DNA of 54,337 nt from Desulforamulus aeronauticus DSM 10349 (GCF_900142375.1 NZ_FRAR01000028.1:3282-57618), one strand, 5' to 3'. Numbered from the stretch's first letter, positions 16,447 through 23,826 are shown. Notes: generated by a model not told the origin, from the letters alone. Numbers and translations are program-made.

Positions 16447-17586
16447 CTAGATTCCCTTTGCCTCAGCTTTCACCTGTCTACTAAACCCTACCAAGGCAAA
16501 TATCGAAAAAAACAAACAAGTTAAATAGAAGCTTTTTGCCCCAAAATGATCTAATAGTAATCCCCCACCTGTCATACCCATGATACCACCAACACCAAAT
16601 ACAGACATATAAAATAATCCTTGCCCCGTTGCCCTGAATTCGTCAGGGACAATTTTTAACAAGTGCTGCATGACCATGGAAATAAATAAGGCAAAACAAA
16701 TACCATGCATTACCTGAATAACCAAAATAACCTTAATGTTACTTATGAAGGCCATCAGCAGCCAGCGTAGTCCGTACAAACAAGCTATGTAACGTAAAAA
16801 AACTAAGGAATCCAGGTTCATTCTGAGGCGACTCAAAACAATAAAAGCTAAAACCTCCGAGCTAACCCCGATGGCCCAGGCTAGCCCCGTTTCTCGGATA
16901 CTCCCGCCCAGGTTCTGCAAGTGAATGCTGATAAAATTATCATTCGCCACCTGCGTGGTTCCTAGCAACGTGGCTACGATTAAAAAGTTAAAAATTTGAG
17001 GTTTTTTAGCCAAAGCCATAAATTTTTGAAAACTTGGGGGGGTGCAGATATACTTAGCATCCCCCACGGGTAAAGCACATAAAAAGGTTAGTGCAATCAA
17101 AGCAGTTACTAAATAAGGACCATTATTAACACCCAAACTATTTAGAACAAAGCCAGAGCAGAAAACTGAAACTAAAAACCCCAGAGACCCAAACATACGA
17201 TAACTACCATACTGACTGGGATTATCTTTTACTGCATTGACAATTAACGTATCAATTAACGAAGGTAGCGGACGATAGAAAGTAAAGAATACGGTGAGAG
17301 CAATAAGCAATCCCAGGAAAGAATGAAAGCGGAAAATTAAAAGGCTTAAAACTGCCGAAATGAATAACTGCATTAACATGATCTTTTTTACCGTTTGTAG
17401 CTTATCACAAAAGTAGCCCCAGAGAGATTGGGTTAAAGTATTAACCACCGCCCCCATGGCTAAAAGAACTCCTATCTGCCAGTAATGAAACCCTTGCTTT
17501 TGAAATAGAATGGGGAAATAAGGCAAAATAACTCCATTAACGGCATAATAAAATCCGATTAAACACTTTAGGTAAATTGATTGCAA
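16447..17586 (-). CDS. MFS transporter (LacY/nucleoside-symporter-like)
   Basis: A 379-residue, 12-segment carrier of the major facilitator superfamily. The N-terminus (YYAVNGVILPYFPILFQKQGFHYWQIGVL) and WGYFCDKLQTVKK between segments 2 and 3 resemble the MFS_1-like group that includes LacY and nucleoside symporters. The substrate cannot be told from sequence. The best start is TTG at 17584-17586, about 5 nt behind GGGGGTGA; the upstream in-frame TTG at 17640 would read through a TTGCCA/TATACT promoter. It is divergent from the unusual tRNA gene that starts at 17726. Confidence 0.85.
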   Translation of the reverse strand: MQSIYLKCLIGFYYAVNGVILPYFPILFQKQGFHYWQIGVLLAMGAVVNTLTQSLWGYFCDKLQTVKKIMLMQLFISAVLSLLIFRFHSFLGLLIALTVFFTFYRPLPSLIDTLIVNAVKDNPSQYGSYRMFGSLGFLVSVFCSGFVLNSLGVNNGPYLVTALIALTFLCALPVGDAKYICTPPSFQKFMALAKKPQIFNFLIVATLLGTTQVANDNFISIHLQNLGGSIRETGLAWAIGVSSEVLAFIVLSRLRMNLDSLVFLRYIACLYGLRWLLMAFISNIKVILVIQVMHGICFALFISMVMQHLLKIVPDEFRATGQGLFYMSVFGVGGIMGMTGGGLLLDHFGAKSFYLTCLFFSIFALVGFSRQVKAEAKGI

Positions 17587-17725
17587 AAAAGTCACCCCCC
17601 ACAAGGGAGAGTATAACACAGATGTCACAGAGTCTGGCAACCTTTTATCCAGAGGTTATGATTCGTAACCTTATCATTACTTTTTTTCATATATATTATT
17701 ACCATTATTGTGATAAAATATTGCT

Positions 17726-17822
17726 GGGGAGAACGGGGGTGGTCCCCCCTATGGGCTGCAAACCCATGAGCTTTCCTGAGATCCAGGTTGGAGTACGGTT
17801 CAATTCCGACTTCTCCCCTCCA
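17726..17822 (+). tRNA. Unusual tRNA-Cys(GCA) with selenocysteine-tRNA architecture
   Basis: This 97-nt tRNA has an 8-bp acceptor stem (17726-17733 with 17811-17818, all Watson-Crick), a GC-only D stem (GGGGG/CCCCC) closed by a loop of only 4-5 nt, a 5-6 bp anticodon stem with loop CTGCAAA (anticodon GCA, Cys), a long extra arm (core CCTG/CAGG plus outer U-A and G-U pairs) and the T loop TTCAATT. The T stem pairs as 5 bp only if A17795 is bulged; otherwise it is 3 bp plus mismatches. Discriminator is U73, followed by encoded CCA. Shape is as in tRNA-Sec; anticodon and U73 are Cys identity elements. Minor Cys tRNAs of an 8/4 type with one bulged base have been described in bacteria. A terminator follows at once. 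Confidence 0.88.
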
Positions 17823-17835
17823 ATTTAAAAAGCAT

Positions 17836-17874
17836 AAACCCTGCAGTAAGAAATAATGATCTGCAGGGTTTTTT
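17836..17874 (+). terminator. Intrinsic terminator of the unusual tRNA
   Basis: AAACCCTGCAG / CTGCAGGGTTT stem (11 bp) followed by a T tract, starting 14 nt after the CCA end. Confidence 0.9.
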
Positions 17875-17931
17875 GTGTTTTGTAAAAACAGCCTACTAGC
17901 CCCTCTTAATTTGAGTAAGATTATGCTTGTC

Positions 17932-18447
17932 TCATTTTGTCCGGCTATAAATTAGATGAAGCATATCACTGCCGTTATAATGTTTGGTATATTCGCTTTC
18001 AATCTTCATCCCAAGTTTTTCTGCAACTTTACGAGATGGAAAGTTGTTTGGTCTAATTTGTGCAATAACCTTGTCGGCATTTAATTTAGCAAAAGCATAA
18101 TCCATGCAGGCTTTTGCTCCTTCAACTGCATAGCCTTTGCACCAAAAATTTTTATTAAGTATATAGGCAATCCCCGTATATGGAATCCCGTCAATTTCTT
18201 CTATTAATGGGCCAATTACACCCACAAATTTACCTGTAGCCTTTTCTATTGCAGCAAAATAGCTAAAGCCTTCATTTTCATAACGTATAAGGTTTTTATC
18301 AATCCATTCGTAAACTTCCTCATCTGTAAAAGCGTGCTCCCAAGCATACATCACTTCAATATCTTGTAGCATTGTACACAAGTCTTTAAAGTCATCTCTA
18401 TCAATCTTACGAAAGGCTAATCTCTCTGATTGTAAAATCCATTGCAT
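17932..18447 (-). CDS. GNAT N-acetyltransferase (RimJ/RimL type)
   Basis: A 171-residue acetyl-CoA-dependent transferase. The opening LQSERLAFRKIDRDDFKDL, the core FVGVIGPLIE and the acetyl-CoA loop region NKNFWCKGYAVEGAKACMDYAF, then RPNNFPSRKVAEKLGMK, are the usual RimJ/RimL landmarks. Substrate is unknown: this group acetylates protein N-termini, antibiotics or small amines. Start is ATG at 18447, 5 nt behind AAAGGTGG; an ATG at 18474 is in frame but runs across that site. It may be co-transcribed with nothing else. Confidence 0.85.
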   Translation of the reverse strand: MQWILQSERLAFRKIDRDDFKDLCTMLQDIEVMYAWEHAFTDEEVYEWIDKNLIRYENEGFSYFAAIEKATGKFVGVIGPLIEEIDGIPYTGIAYILNKNFWCKGYAVEGAKACMDYAFAKLNADKVIAQIRPNNFPSRKVAEKLGMKIESEYTKHYNGSDMLHLIYSRTK

Positions 18448-18502
18448 ATAGTTACCACCTTTACTATAAAACAATCCTCATATTAAGCATAACACAAAAA
18501 AT

Positions 18503-18539
18503 GAAAGAAGTTGAACCGTTCTATCGTTCAACTTCTTTC
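18503..18539 (-). terminator. Intrinsic terminator after the 18558-19028 gene
   Basis: GAAAGAAGTTGAAC / GTTCAACTTCTTTC stem (14 bp); followed by ATTTTTTG on the minus strand. Confidence 0.85.
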
Positions 18540-18557
18540 GGTAAAAATCTTGGAGCT

Positions 18558-19028
18558 CTAGTTTTGGGATGCCGATTTTTTACTGAAAAGCAGAAACAAA
18601 TAGGGTGCAAATAACGAGGGAATTGCATACAACCAGTTTATGCTCCCGGCATCGCTTATTCTTGCTAAAAAGGATGTAATAACAGTAAACATATCAACAG
18701 GAATATACAGATAATAGATTATCATGCTATAGGAGCCAAAATGTTGTGTGACTTGTTCTATGGCAAAAATCACAACGGAATAGAGCATCAAGAGCGTCGC
18801 GGACTTTATAAAAGTAATCCGACTGTATCTTTTGCGCAATAATAACCCAATACCAGCAAACAGGGAAACGCTTAAAAACAGCCGAACATAAAATGCTGTG
18901 GTTCCCATTTCAAGGGTCCATTCGGTAGTGCCCCGGATTAAGAGACGGACCGTAATGTAATCGGCTGTTCGCAATATAATTCCAGCTGCCAAAGTGCATA
19001 ACGGCAGTTTTAACAGTTCTTTGTTCAT
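18558..19028 (-). CDS. Hypothetical four-helix membrane protein
   Basis: A 156-residue protein with about four hydrophobic segments: residues 9-22 (LCTLAAGIILRTADY), 45-65 (AFYVRLFLSVSLFAGIGLLL), 75-92 (SATLLMLYSVVIFAIEQV) and 103-145 (MIIYYLYIPVDMFTVITSFL; WLYAIPSLFAPYLFLLF). The C-terminus is short and basic. I do not recognise the family and see no catalytic motif. It is transcribed between tRNA-Pro and the acetyltransferase, on the same strand as both. Confidence 0.6.
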   Translation of the reverse strand: MNKELLKLPLCTLAAGIILRTADYITVRLLIRGTTEWTLEMGTTAFYVRLFLSVSLFAGIGLLLRKRYSRITFIKSATLLMLYSVVIFAIEQVTQHFGSYSMIIYYLYIPVDMFTVITSFLARISDAGSINWLYAIPSLFAPYLFLLFSKKSASQN

Positions 19029-19114
19029 GAATAATCTCTCCCAAAGCCTGCACTTCCAGACTCTTATTTTTCTGCCATTCTACTTGTTTTATTGATTGTA
19101 CCACACTTGCCCCT

Positions 19115-19165
19115 CGACCAAAAAGACATAACTTCCACTAAGTGGAAGTTATGTCTTTTTGGTCG
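19115..19165 (-). terminator. Perfect 25-bp inverted repeat terminating tRNA-Pro(CGG)
   Basis: Arms 19115-19139 and 19141-19165 pair perfectly with only one base between them. On the minus strand the right arm begins inside the tRNA 3' end (TCG-ACCA part) and continues as T5. The left arm therefore carries a copy of the tRNA's 3' terminal CGACCA. Confidence 0.8.
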
Positions 19166-19236
19166 GGGCGACAGGATTCGAACCTGCGGCCTCTGCGTCC
19201 CGAACGCAGCGCGCTACCAAACTGCGCCACGCCCCG
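19160..19236 (-). tRNA. tRNA-Pro(CGG)
   Basis: 77 nt with 7-bp acceptor CGGGGCG/CGCCCCG, D stem GCGC/GCGC, anticodon loop TTCGGGA (anticodon CGG), T loop TTCGAAT and encoded CCA. A sigma-A promoter is at 19263-19291 (TTGACA, 17 bp, GATAAT). Confidence 0.96.
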
Positions 19237-19262
19237 AAATGCCAATTGTTGTAACAGAGTAT

Positions 19263-19291
19263 ATTATCACCCAAGAAAAACCATTTGTCAA
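19263..19291 (-). promoter_or_regulatory. Promoter of tRNA-Pro(CGG)
   Basis: TTGACA (19291-19286), 17-bp spacer, GATAAT (19268-19263) on the minus strand. Confidence 0.75.
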
Positions 19292-19386
19292 GAAAATTTG
19301 GTTTCTATATTAAAATATAAGCCTCCGCATAAGCTTGGGCCATTTGCAAATAATAATTCCAAACATTACCCTGGGGAGGAATGACC

Positions 19387-19647
19387 GTGCAAAAGAACGT
19401 CGGAACTGCCGATAGGATTCTTCGGGTTACCTTTGGTGTTTCCTTTCTTGCTCTAGGACTCTTACGTTTGGTCTCTCCTTTTTGGTCCAGTCTATTTATC
19501 GTGTTGGGTATTGAAGTATTTCTGGTAGCTATCATTGGTTTCAGTCCCCTTTACCATTGGTTAGGGGTTTCCTCACGGGAACCTGATCTTGTTATCGAAG
19601 AGGAGGTGTATACGTGGCAAACTGGCGAGCGGGATTCGGAGAGGTAG
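19387..19647 (+). CDS. DUF2892 (YgaP-like) small membrane protein
   Basis: An 86-residue protein starting QKNVGTADRILRVTFG, the signature of DUF2892, followed by two hydrophobic helices (VSFLALGLLRLV and SSLFIVLGIEVFLVAIIGFSPLY) and an acidic tail. Members of this family are tiny inner-membrane proteins, sometimes fused to rhodanese; function is unknown. Start is best placed at GTG 19387, 7 nt behind GGGGAGGA, because ATG 19381 directly touches that site. It leads a string of very small genes to 20028 that share closely spaced, strong ribosome sites. Confidence 0.75.
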   Translation: MQKNVGTADRILRVTFGVSFLALGLLRLVSPFWSSLFIVLGIEVFLVAIIGFSPLYHWLGVSSREPDLVIEEEVYTWQTGERDSER

Positions 19648-19784
19648 TGAATACTTTTGCCAACATCTTTGGCAATATCCTTGAAGGAGGTGAAGAAGAT
19701 GGTCAACACCAGCGATCAAGCAGAACTAAAAAACTGTATTCAAAACGCCCAAAGTTGCATGACGGATATGGGGAGAATGATTGA
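19614..19784 (+). CDS. Candidate small protein overlapping its neighbours
   Basis: GTG at 19614 sits 6-7 nt behind GAGGAGGTG and opens a 56-codon frame (MANWRAGFGEVVNTFANIFG...). Its first half looks like a short amphipathic helix; its second half is Lys/Arg-rich and lies in another frame of the next gene. It overlaps the DUF2892 gene by 34 nt and the 19699-19878 gene by 86 nt. The ribosome site is the main support; part of it may be chance. Confidence 0.35.
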   Translation: MANWRAGFGEVVNTFANIFGNILEGGEEDGQHQRSSRTKKLYSKRPKLHDGYGEND

Positions 19785-19878
19785 TAAACTTCCCGCTGAT
19801 GCACCTGAAAAACAGCAATTGGCTAAAATGTGTCAAAAGACAGGTGTCCTATTGGAAGAAGCTCGGCAAAGATGCTAG
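19699..19878 (+). CDS. Small Cys-containing helical protein, hypothetical
   Basis: ATG at 19699 follows GAAGGAGGTG by 6-7 nt. The 59-residue product (SDQAELKNCIQNAQSCMTDM, then LPADAPEKQQLAKMCQKTG) is predicted to be helical, with cysteines at 13, 20, 45 and 59; the first pair is spaced by one helical face. No family recognised. A metal or redox role is only a guess from the cysteines and the next gene. Confidence 0.65.
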   Translation: MVNTSDQAELKNCIQNAQSCMTDMGRMIDKLPADAPEKQQLAKMCQKTGVLLEEARQRC

Positions 19879-19908
19879 ATCCAGGATTGTACTAGGGAGG
19901 AAGAATAA

Positions 19909-20028
19909 TTGTATACCTGTTGTGTTTGCGGCAGACATACCGAGGAAAGCAAGATGTACTATGACGAAGAGATGGATAATAGCTACTGCCAAAATTGTTA
20001 CCTGGCTGAACATGCACGGGAAGAATAG
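19909..20028 (+). CDS. Mini zinc-ribbon-like protein
   Basis: TTG at 19909 follows GGGAGGAAG by about 5 nt and opens a 39-codon frame, MYTCCVCGRHTEESKMYYDE..., with two CxxC knuckles (CCVC/CVCG near the start and CQNC near residue 29). That spacing fits a single treble-clef or zinc-ribbon site. It ends just before a terminator at 20031-20068. It closes the cluster of small genes. Confidence 0.6.
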   Translation: MYTCCVCGRHTEESKMYYDEEMDNSYCQNCYLAEHAREE

Positions 20029-20030
20029 TA

Positions 20031-20070
20031 AAACAACAGGTCTCTAATAATGCGAGGCCTGTTGTTTTTT
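20031..20070. terminator. Terminator between the small-gene cluster and the penicillin-binding protein gene
   Basis: AAACAACAGG / CCTGTTGTTT stem with a 17-nt loop, followed by T6 on the plus strand and A-rich sequence on the other side. Confidence 0.8.
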
Positions 20071-20074
20071 GCAT

Positions 20075-22093
20075 TTATTCCGCTACCAACGGTTCTTGAG
20101 AACGAAAGGGATCTGGGGCTGATGGTGGTACCGTGGGATTGACTAGCAAATCCTCAGGACCTTCTCCGGAATCTTGCGGCTTTTGGGTCCAAAAGTCCCC
20201 AAAACATGGTACCTTTGGCTCACTGCCTTCTATAAAATAGGCAGCCATAGTATCGCTGGATAAGGGTGAAGCTTTTAGTCCATCCATGGTGCAAACCTCT
20301 TCCTGCACCACTCCCTCCGGTACCCTAAAATCTTGAGCCGCCGCATTTCCGTGGGCTTCCTCCATAAATTGTGCCCAAATTGGGGCAGCAATGTCCCCCC
20401 CCGTTAAACCTACCCTTTTGCTCTTGTCATCATATCCTACATAGACAGAAGCCACTAAATCAGGGGAATAGCCCACAAACCAGGCGTTCGTATAATCTTC
20501 TGTAGTCCCCGTTTTACCGGCCACCGGTCTTTTTACCAGCCAAGAAATCTGGGCTGCAGTTCCTCCTGAACTTACAGCAGCCTTTAACATATCCGTTACA
20601 ATATAGGCTACCCTTTCATCAATCACTTTGGAAAGCTGCGGGTGCTGTTCCTCTAATACCCGCCCTGCGCTATCGGTCACTTTCAATAAATAAATGGGTT
20701 TGGCACGTATGCCTTGGTTGGCTAGGGGGCCGTAAGCTGCTGCCATTTCCAGCGGGGTAACTTCTGAAGTACCCAAAGCCAGTGATAAATAAGGCCGTAA
20801 CTCACTTTCAATCCCCATTGCTTTAGCATAGCGAACCAGGGCATTGATTCCTAACATATCTGCTAATCTAACCGTTACTACGTTATCGGAGATGGCTAAG
20901 GCCTGTTTAAGAATAAAGGGGCGGTAATGATAACCCACCTTATGGTCTGCCGGAGTATACGGTGCACTTCCCTTCTGTTGGTAGGTTACTGGCTCGCAGA
21001 CGATGGTACTGGCCGCGGTATAGCCAGACTCAATGGCCGCCGTATATAAAAAGGGTTTAAAGGCTGAACCAGGCTGCGTTTTGGCCAGGGCACGGTTGTA
21101 TTGAGATTTTTGCCAACTGCGTCCCCCCACCATGGCTTTGATATAGCCATTTTTAGGATCGATGGCCACCAAAGCGCCGTTAATATCTGGATTTACATTA
21201 GCCAGGCCTTGCTCCATAGCTTTTTCTGCAGATTTTTGCATAGTTAAATCCAAACTGGTTTGAATGGTTAGCCCGCTGGTGTAAAGTAGTTCCATACCAT
21301 TGGGGTATTTGTTTTTAAAATAGTTAATAATTTCAGCCACATAATAGGGCGCCTGCTGGAATGCTTCGGTCTTAGCTAAAGGTTGAATATTTTCTGCCCG
21401 TGCAGCGGCCGCTTGCTCGGGAGTTATCACGCCTAACTCCAACATACGATTCAGAACCACCCTTTGCCTCTCTAGGGCTCCCTTCAGATTGGTGGTAGGC
21501 GCGTAGTAGCTGGGGGCCCGCGGTAAACCGGCCAGCATCGCACTTTCTCCCAGGGTAAGATCTTTCGCTGCTTTGCCAAAATAAGTTTGTGCGGCAGCTT
21601 CTACCCCGTAAGCTCCCTGGCCAAAGTAGACATGATTTAAATACATGTTTAAAATCTCGTCTTTGGTATAGGTCCGCTCCAATTGGATGGTGTAATATAC
21701 TTCTTTAACCTTTCTGTCGATGGTTTTCTCGGGTCCTAAATACAGGTTTTTGGCTAATTGTTGTGTTAGCGTGCTTCCCCCCTGGACGATGGAGCCACTT
21801 CTGATATTTTGCCAAAGTGCCCGAGCCATCCCTTTAAAATCAATGCCCCGGTGTTGGTAAAACCGCTCATCCTCAATAGCTACAATGGCCTGACGCATGG
21901 TTGGAGCAATTTCCTCTAATTGCACGGGGACAGTATTTACCTGGGAAATGGTGGTAATAAGCCGGTTATTGGCATCCACAATGCGGGAAGGCTTAGGAAC
22001 CTCCGGCGGTCCTCCGCCTTCCGTTCCACAGCCAAAAACTACACCTAGGCATAGCATTAAGTTCATCAACAAGAAAAACCGTTTATAGGTCAC
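20075..22093 (-). CDS. Class A penicillin-binding protein (bifunctional transglycosylase/transpeptidase) with lipoprotein signal
   Basis: It polymerises lipid II and cross-links the peptides outside the membrane. Residues 1-25 end in VVFGCG, a lipobox, so the N-terminus may be a lipid anchor rather than the usual transmembrane helix. The glycosyltransferase domain shows EDERFYQHRGID, QGGSTLTQQLAKN and RKVKEVYYTIQLER; the transpeptidase domain has PGSAFKPF (SxxK), SDN in ISDNVV and KTGT in AGKTGTTEDYTNAW. Start is GTG at 22093, 8 nt behind GGAGG, giving 672 residues; an ATG at 22141 would add 16 residues of unlike composition. The Pro-rich C-terminal tail is normal for the PBP1A group. Confidence 0.95.
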   Translation of the reverse strand: MTYKRFFLLMNLMLCLGVVFGCGTEGGGPPEVPKPSRIVDANNRLITTISQVNTVPVQLEEIAPTMRQAIVAIEDERFYQHRGIDFKGMARALWQNIRSGSIVQGGSTLTQQLAKNLYLGPEKTIDRKVKEVYYTIQLERTYTKDEILNMYLNHVYFGQGAYGVEAAAQTYFGKAAKDLTLGESAMLAGLPRAPSYYAPTTNLKGALERQRVVLNRMLELGVITPEQAAAARAENIQPLAKTEAFQQAPYYVAEIINYFKNKYPNGMELLYTSGLTIQTSLDLTMQKSAEKAMEQGLANVNPDINGALVAIDPKNGYIKAMVGGRSWQKSQYNRALAKTQPGSAFKPFLYTAAIESGYTAASTIVCEPVTYQQKGSAPYTPADHKVGYHYRPFILKQALAISDNVVTVRLADMLGINALVRYAKAMGIESELRPYLSLALGTSEVTPLEMAAAYGPLANQGIRAKPIYLLKVTDSAGRVLEEQHPQLSKVIDERVAYIVTDMLKAAVSSGGTAAQISWLVKRPVAGKTGTTEDYTNAWFVGYSPDLVASVYVGYDDKSKRVGLTGGDIAAPIWAQFMEEAHGNAAAQDFRVPEGVVQEEVCTMDGLKASPLSSDTMAAYFIEGSEPKVPCFGDFWTQKPQDSGEGPEDLLVNPTVPPSAPDPFRSQEPLVAE

Positions 22094-22226
22094 TATTTTT
22101 TCCTCCACAAAACATAGTAGCATAATAAATATTTTTTCCATGATTAAAAGCCTTATCCAAAAAGCAGGTAACCATAAAGTCCCAATGGGAATAGAATGAT
22201 AGAATAAAAGTTAGGATGGTGGTTTT

Positions 22227-22979
22227 ATGCCAAGGCATGTAATAAGGCCCGGTGACACAATAAAAACCATCGTAAAAAAATACAATGCCAATACCAATAA
22301 CCTAGCCATTGCTAACACTCATTTAGAAAACTTGGAAAATTTAAACCCAGGAGATGTTGTATATATTCCCGCTGCTTCTGATGGTACTTATAATTTCCTA
22401 GAGACAAAAAATTTAAAATCTTCACTCCGAACCATGATGGGATTTTCTGTGCGTCAGATTCAAGAACATTACAAGCTTTATCAGGACTATGTTATTAAGA
22501 TCAATGAAATACGAGCAAAACTTCAAGCATTAAAGCAAAAGGAAGCCGACTCTATTTATAGTGAGTACCGTGCCCTAAAGACTGCTGAACTCTATGCAGT
22601 AAATAACTGCAAACTGCATGAATACTATTTTGAAAATATGGGTGGGCGAGGCGGCAACGCCACCGGAAATGTACTGGAAGTCATTGTTAGGGACTTTGGC
22701 TCCTATGAATATTGGGAAAAAGACTTTCGTGCCACCTGTTTAATGGCTAGGAATTGGGCAATTCTCGGGTACGACTTTGATGATGGACATTTGCATAATT
22801 ATGGCTACGATGAAGATGCAGGCCTCGCAGTACGAATAGAGCCCCTTTTAGTAGTAGATTTGGCGGAACATGCTTATTTTCTGGATTATGGAACAAACCG
22901 TACCAGTTATTTGGATGCCTTTGCCAAAAATATTGATTGGGCAGTCGTCAAATCTCGCTTCACCAATATCAAAATATAA
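22227..22979 (+). CDS. LysM domain fused to a Fe/Mn superoxide dismutase-like domain
   Basis: Residues 1-50 are a LysM module (HVIRPGDTIKTIVKKYNANT ... LNPGDVVYIPA), which binds peptidoglycan or spore cortex. Residues 70-250 follow the iron/manganese SOD fold: IQEHYKLYQDYVIKIN, NNCKLHEYYFENM, VRDFGSYEYWEKDFRATCL, NWAILGYD, and the C-terminal signature VVDLAEHAYFLDYGTNRTSYLDAF. Of the four metal ligands, the second His, the Asp and the last His (DLAEHAY) are kept; the first (HH in classical SOD) aligns to EH, so one ligand is shifted or lost. No signal peptide. Its stop codon lies in the terminator shared with the convergent SleB-like gene, which also has LysM. Spore-coat or cortex location is an inference. 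Confidence 0.8.
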   Translation: MPRHVIRPGDTIKTIVKKYNANTNNLAIANTHLENLENLNPGDVVYIPAASDGTYNFLETKNLKSSLRTMMGFSVRQIQEHYKLYQDYVIKINEIRAKLQALKQKEADSIYSEYRALKTAELYAVNNCKLHEYYFENMGGRGGNATGNVLEVIVRDFGSYEYWEKDFRATCLMARNWAILGYDFDDGHLHNYGYDEDAGLAVRIEPLLVVDLAEHAYFLDYGTNRTSYLDAFAKNIDWAVVKSRFTNIKI

Positions 22980-23021
22980 GGAACAAAGGCCACCAGAGGC
23001 GGCCTTTGTTCCTTATATTTT
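22971..23021. terminator. Perfect 21-bp inverted repeat, bidirectional terminator containing both stop codons
   Basis: Arms 22971-22991 and 23001-23021 pair perfectly around a 9-nt loop. The arm ends AAAATATAA carry the terminal Lys-Ile-stop codons of both convergent genes. Confidence 0.9.
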
Positions 23022-23726
23022 CGTTGCAAAAACATGATTACCAATGCGGGTAACAACGGGCAGAGTTCGTATCCATTGATCTTCTGCCACCACAGGGTTA
23101 TAAAAGAATAACGCACCCTTAGTGGGATCCTGTCCCATTAAAGCCTCTAGGGCAGCTTTCATGGATTCTTCGTCTGGTTTCAGATTAATAGTGCCATCCT
23201 GAACCGGCGTAAATTGATATACCCGGCTGTTTTTTTCCATAATAACTTCCCGAATACTCTTTGGAAAATCTGGACTGGCTATTCTATTTAGTATAACAGC
23301 TCCTACAGCAACCTTCCCCTCGAAGGTCTCTCCCCGGGCCTCAGCATGAATGAGCTTAGCTAACAGTATAATGTCTTCCCGGGAAACATCCCCTCTGGAT
23401 AATACTGCACCATAAGAGGTGACGTTAGTGGTAGGAATAAATAACTTTTGGTTGGGATAAATTATTGTACTGGTTAAGTTGTTTGCTCTCATCAGTGGTG
23501 CCAATGGCACATCATAATCCCGGCAAACTTGGTACAGTGTATCCCCTGGTCGGACAGTGTAACTTATATCTGAGCTAGATCGGTCTGCTTCAGACCCATC
23601 AAGCTCTAAACCGCCTGCACCGTCGCCGCTAGTCTCCCCTGCAGCTACTGCTACCCCCATTAATCCAGAGGTGACTGCTAAGACAACCGCCAATAACACA
23701 GCGATTTTACGGTACTTCTTGTTCAT
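23013..23726 (-). CDS. sleB: LysM plus SleB/CwlJ-type cell wall (spore cortex-lytic) hydrolase
   Basis: The 237-residue product has a signal peptide (MNKKYRKIAVLLAVVLAVTS, cleavage after VAVAA), an acidic linker, a LysM domain (SYTVRPGDTLYQVCRDYDVP ... YPNQKLFIP) and a C-terminal Hydrolase_2 domain: LLAKLIHAEARGETFEGKVAVGAVILNR, then VYQFTPVQDGT and GALFFYNP. The Glu in IHAEARGE is the expected catalytic residue. This family cleaves muramic-delta-lactam cortex during germination; the gene name is by family and could equally be ypeB-independent CwlJ-like. Start is ATG 23726 behind AAAGGAGG. Convergent with the LysM-SOD gene. Confidence 0.9.
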   Translation of the reverse strand: MNKKYRKIAVLLAVVLAVTSGLMGVAVAAGETSGDGAGGLELDGSEADRSSSDISYTVRPGDTLYQVCRDYDVPLAPLMRANNLTSTIIYPNQKLFIPTTNVTSYGAVLSRGDVSREDIILLAKLIHAEARGETFEGKVAVGAVILNRIASPDFPKSIREVIMEKNSRVYQFTPVQDGTINLKPDEESMKAALEALMGQDPTKGALFFYNPVVAEDQWIRTLPVVTRIGNHVFATKI

Positions 23727-23790
23727 TGGTGCCTCCTTTCTTACCCATTTGATAGTTTGCACAATTATGACAGAAATATACATACATAAA

Positions 23791-23816
23791 AAACAGCGCC
23801 CCTAGAGGCGCTGTTT
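23791..23816 (-). terminator. Intrinsic terminator of the DnaD gene
   Basis: AAACAGCGCC / GGCGCTGTTT stem with a 6-nt loop, followed by T6 on the minus strand. Confidence 0.88.
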
Positions 23817-23826
23817 AATTTAGAAG

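Noticed and set aside
17726-17822. Calling this a normal selC tRNA-Sec(TCA) gene
   Set aside because: The anticodon is GCA, not TCA, and the discriminator is U, not G; only the overall shape fits tRNA-Sec.
17577-17828. 83-codon plus-strand frame running across the unusual tRNA
   Set aside because: It overlaps the tRNA and the divergent MFS start, has no ribosome site and no protein-like pattern.
19092-19384. Two plus-strand frames opposite tRNA-Pro(CGG)
   Set aside because: They read the complement of the tRNA (typical [10 protein letters not shown]-like artefact) and lack ribosome sites.
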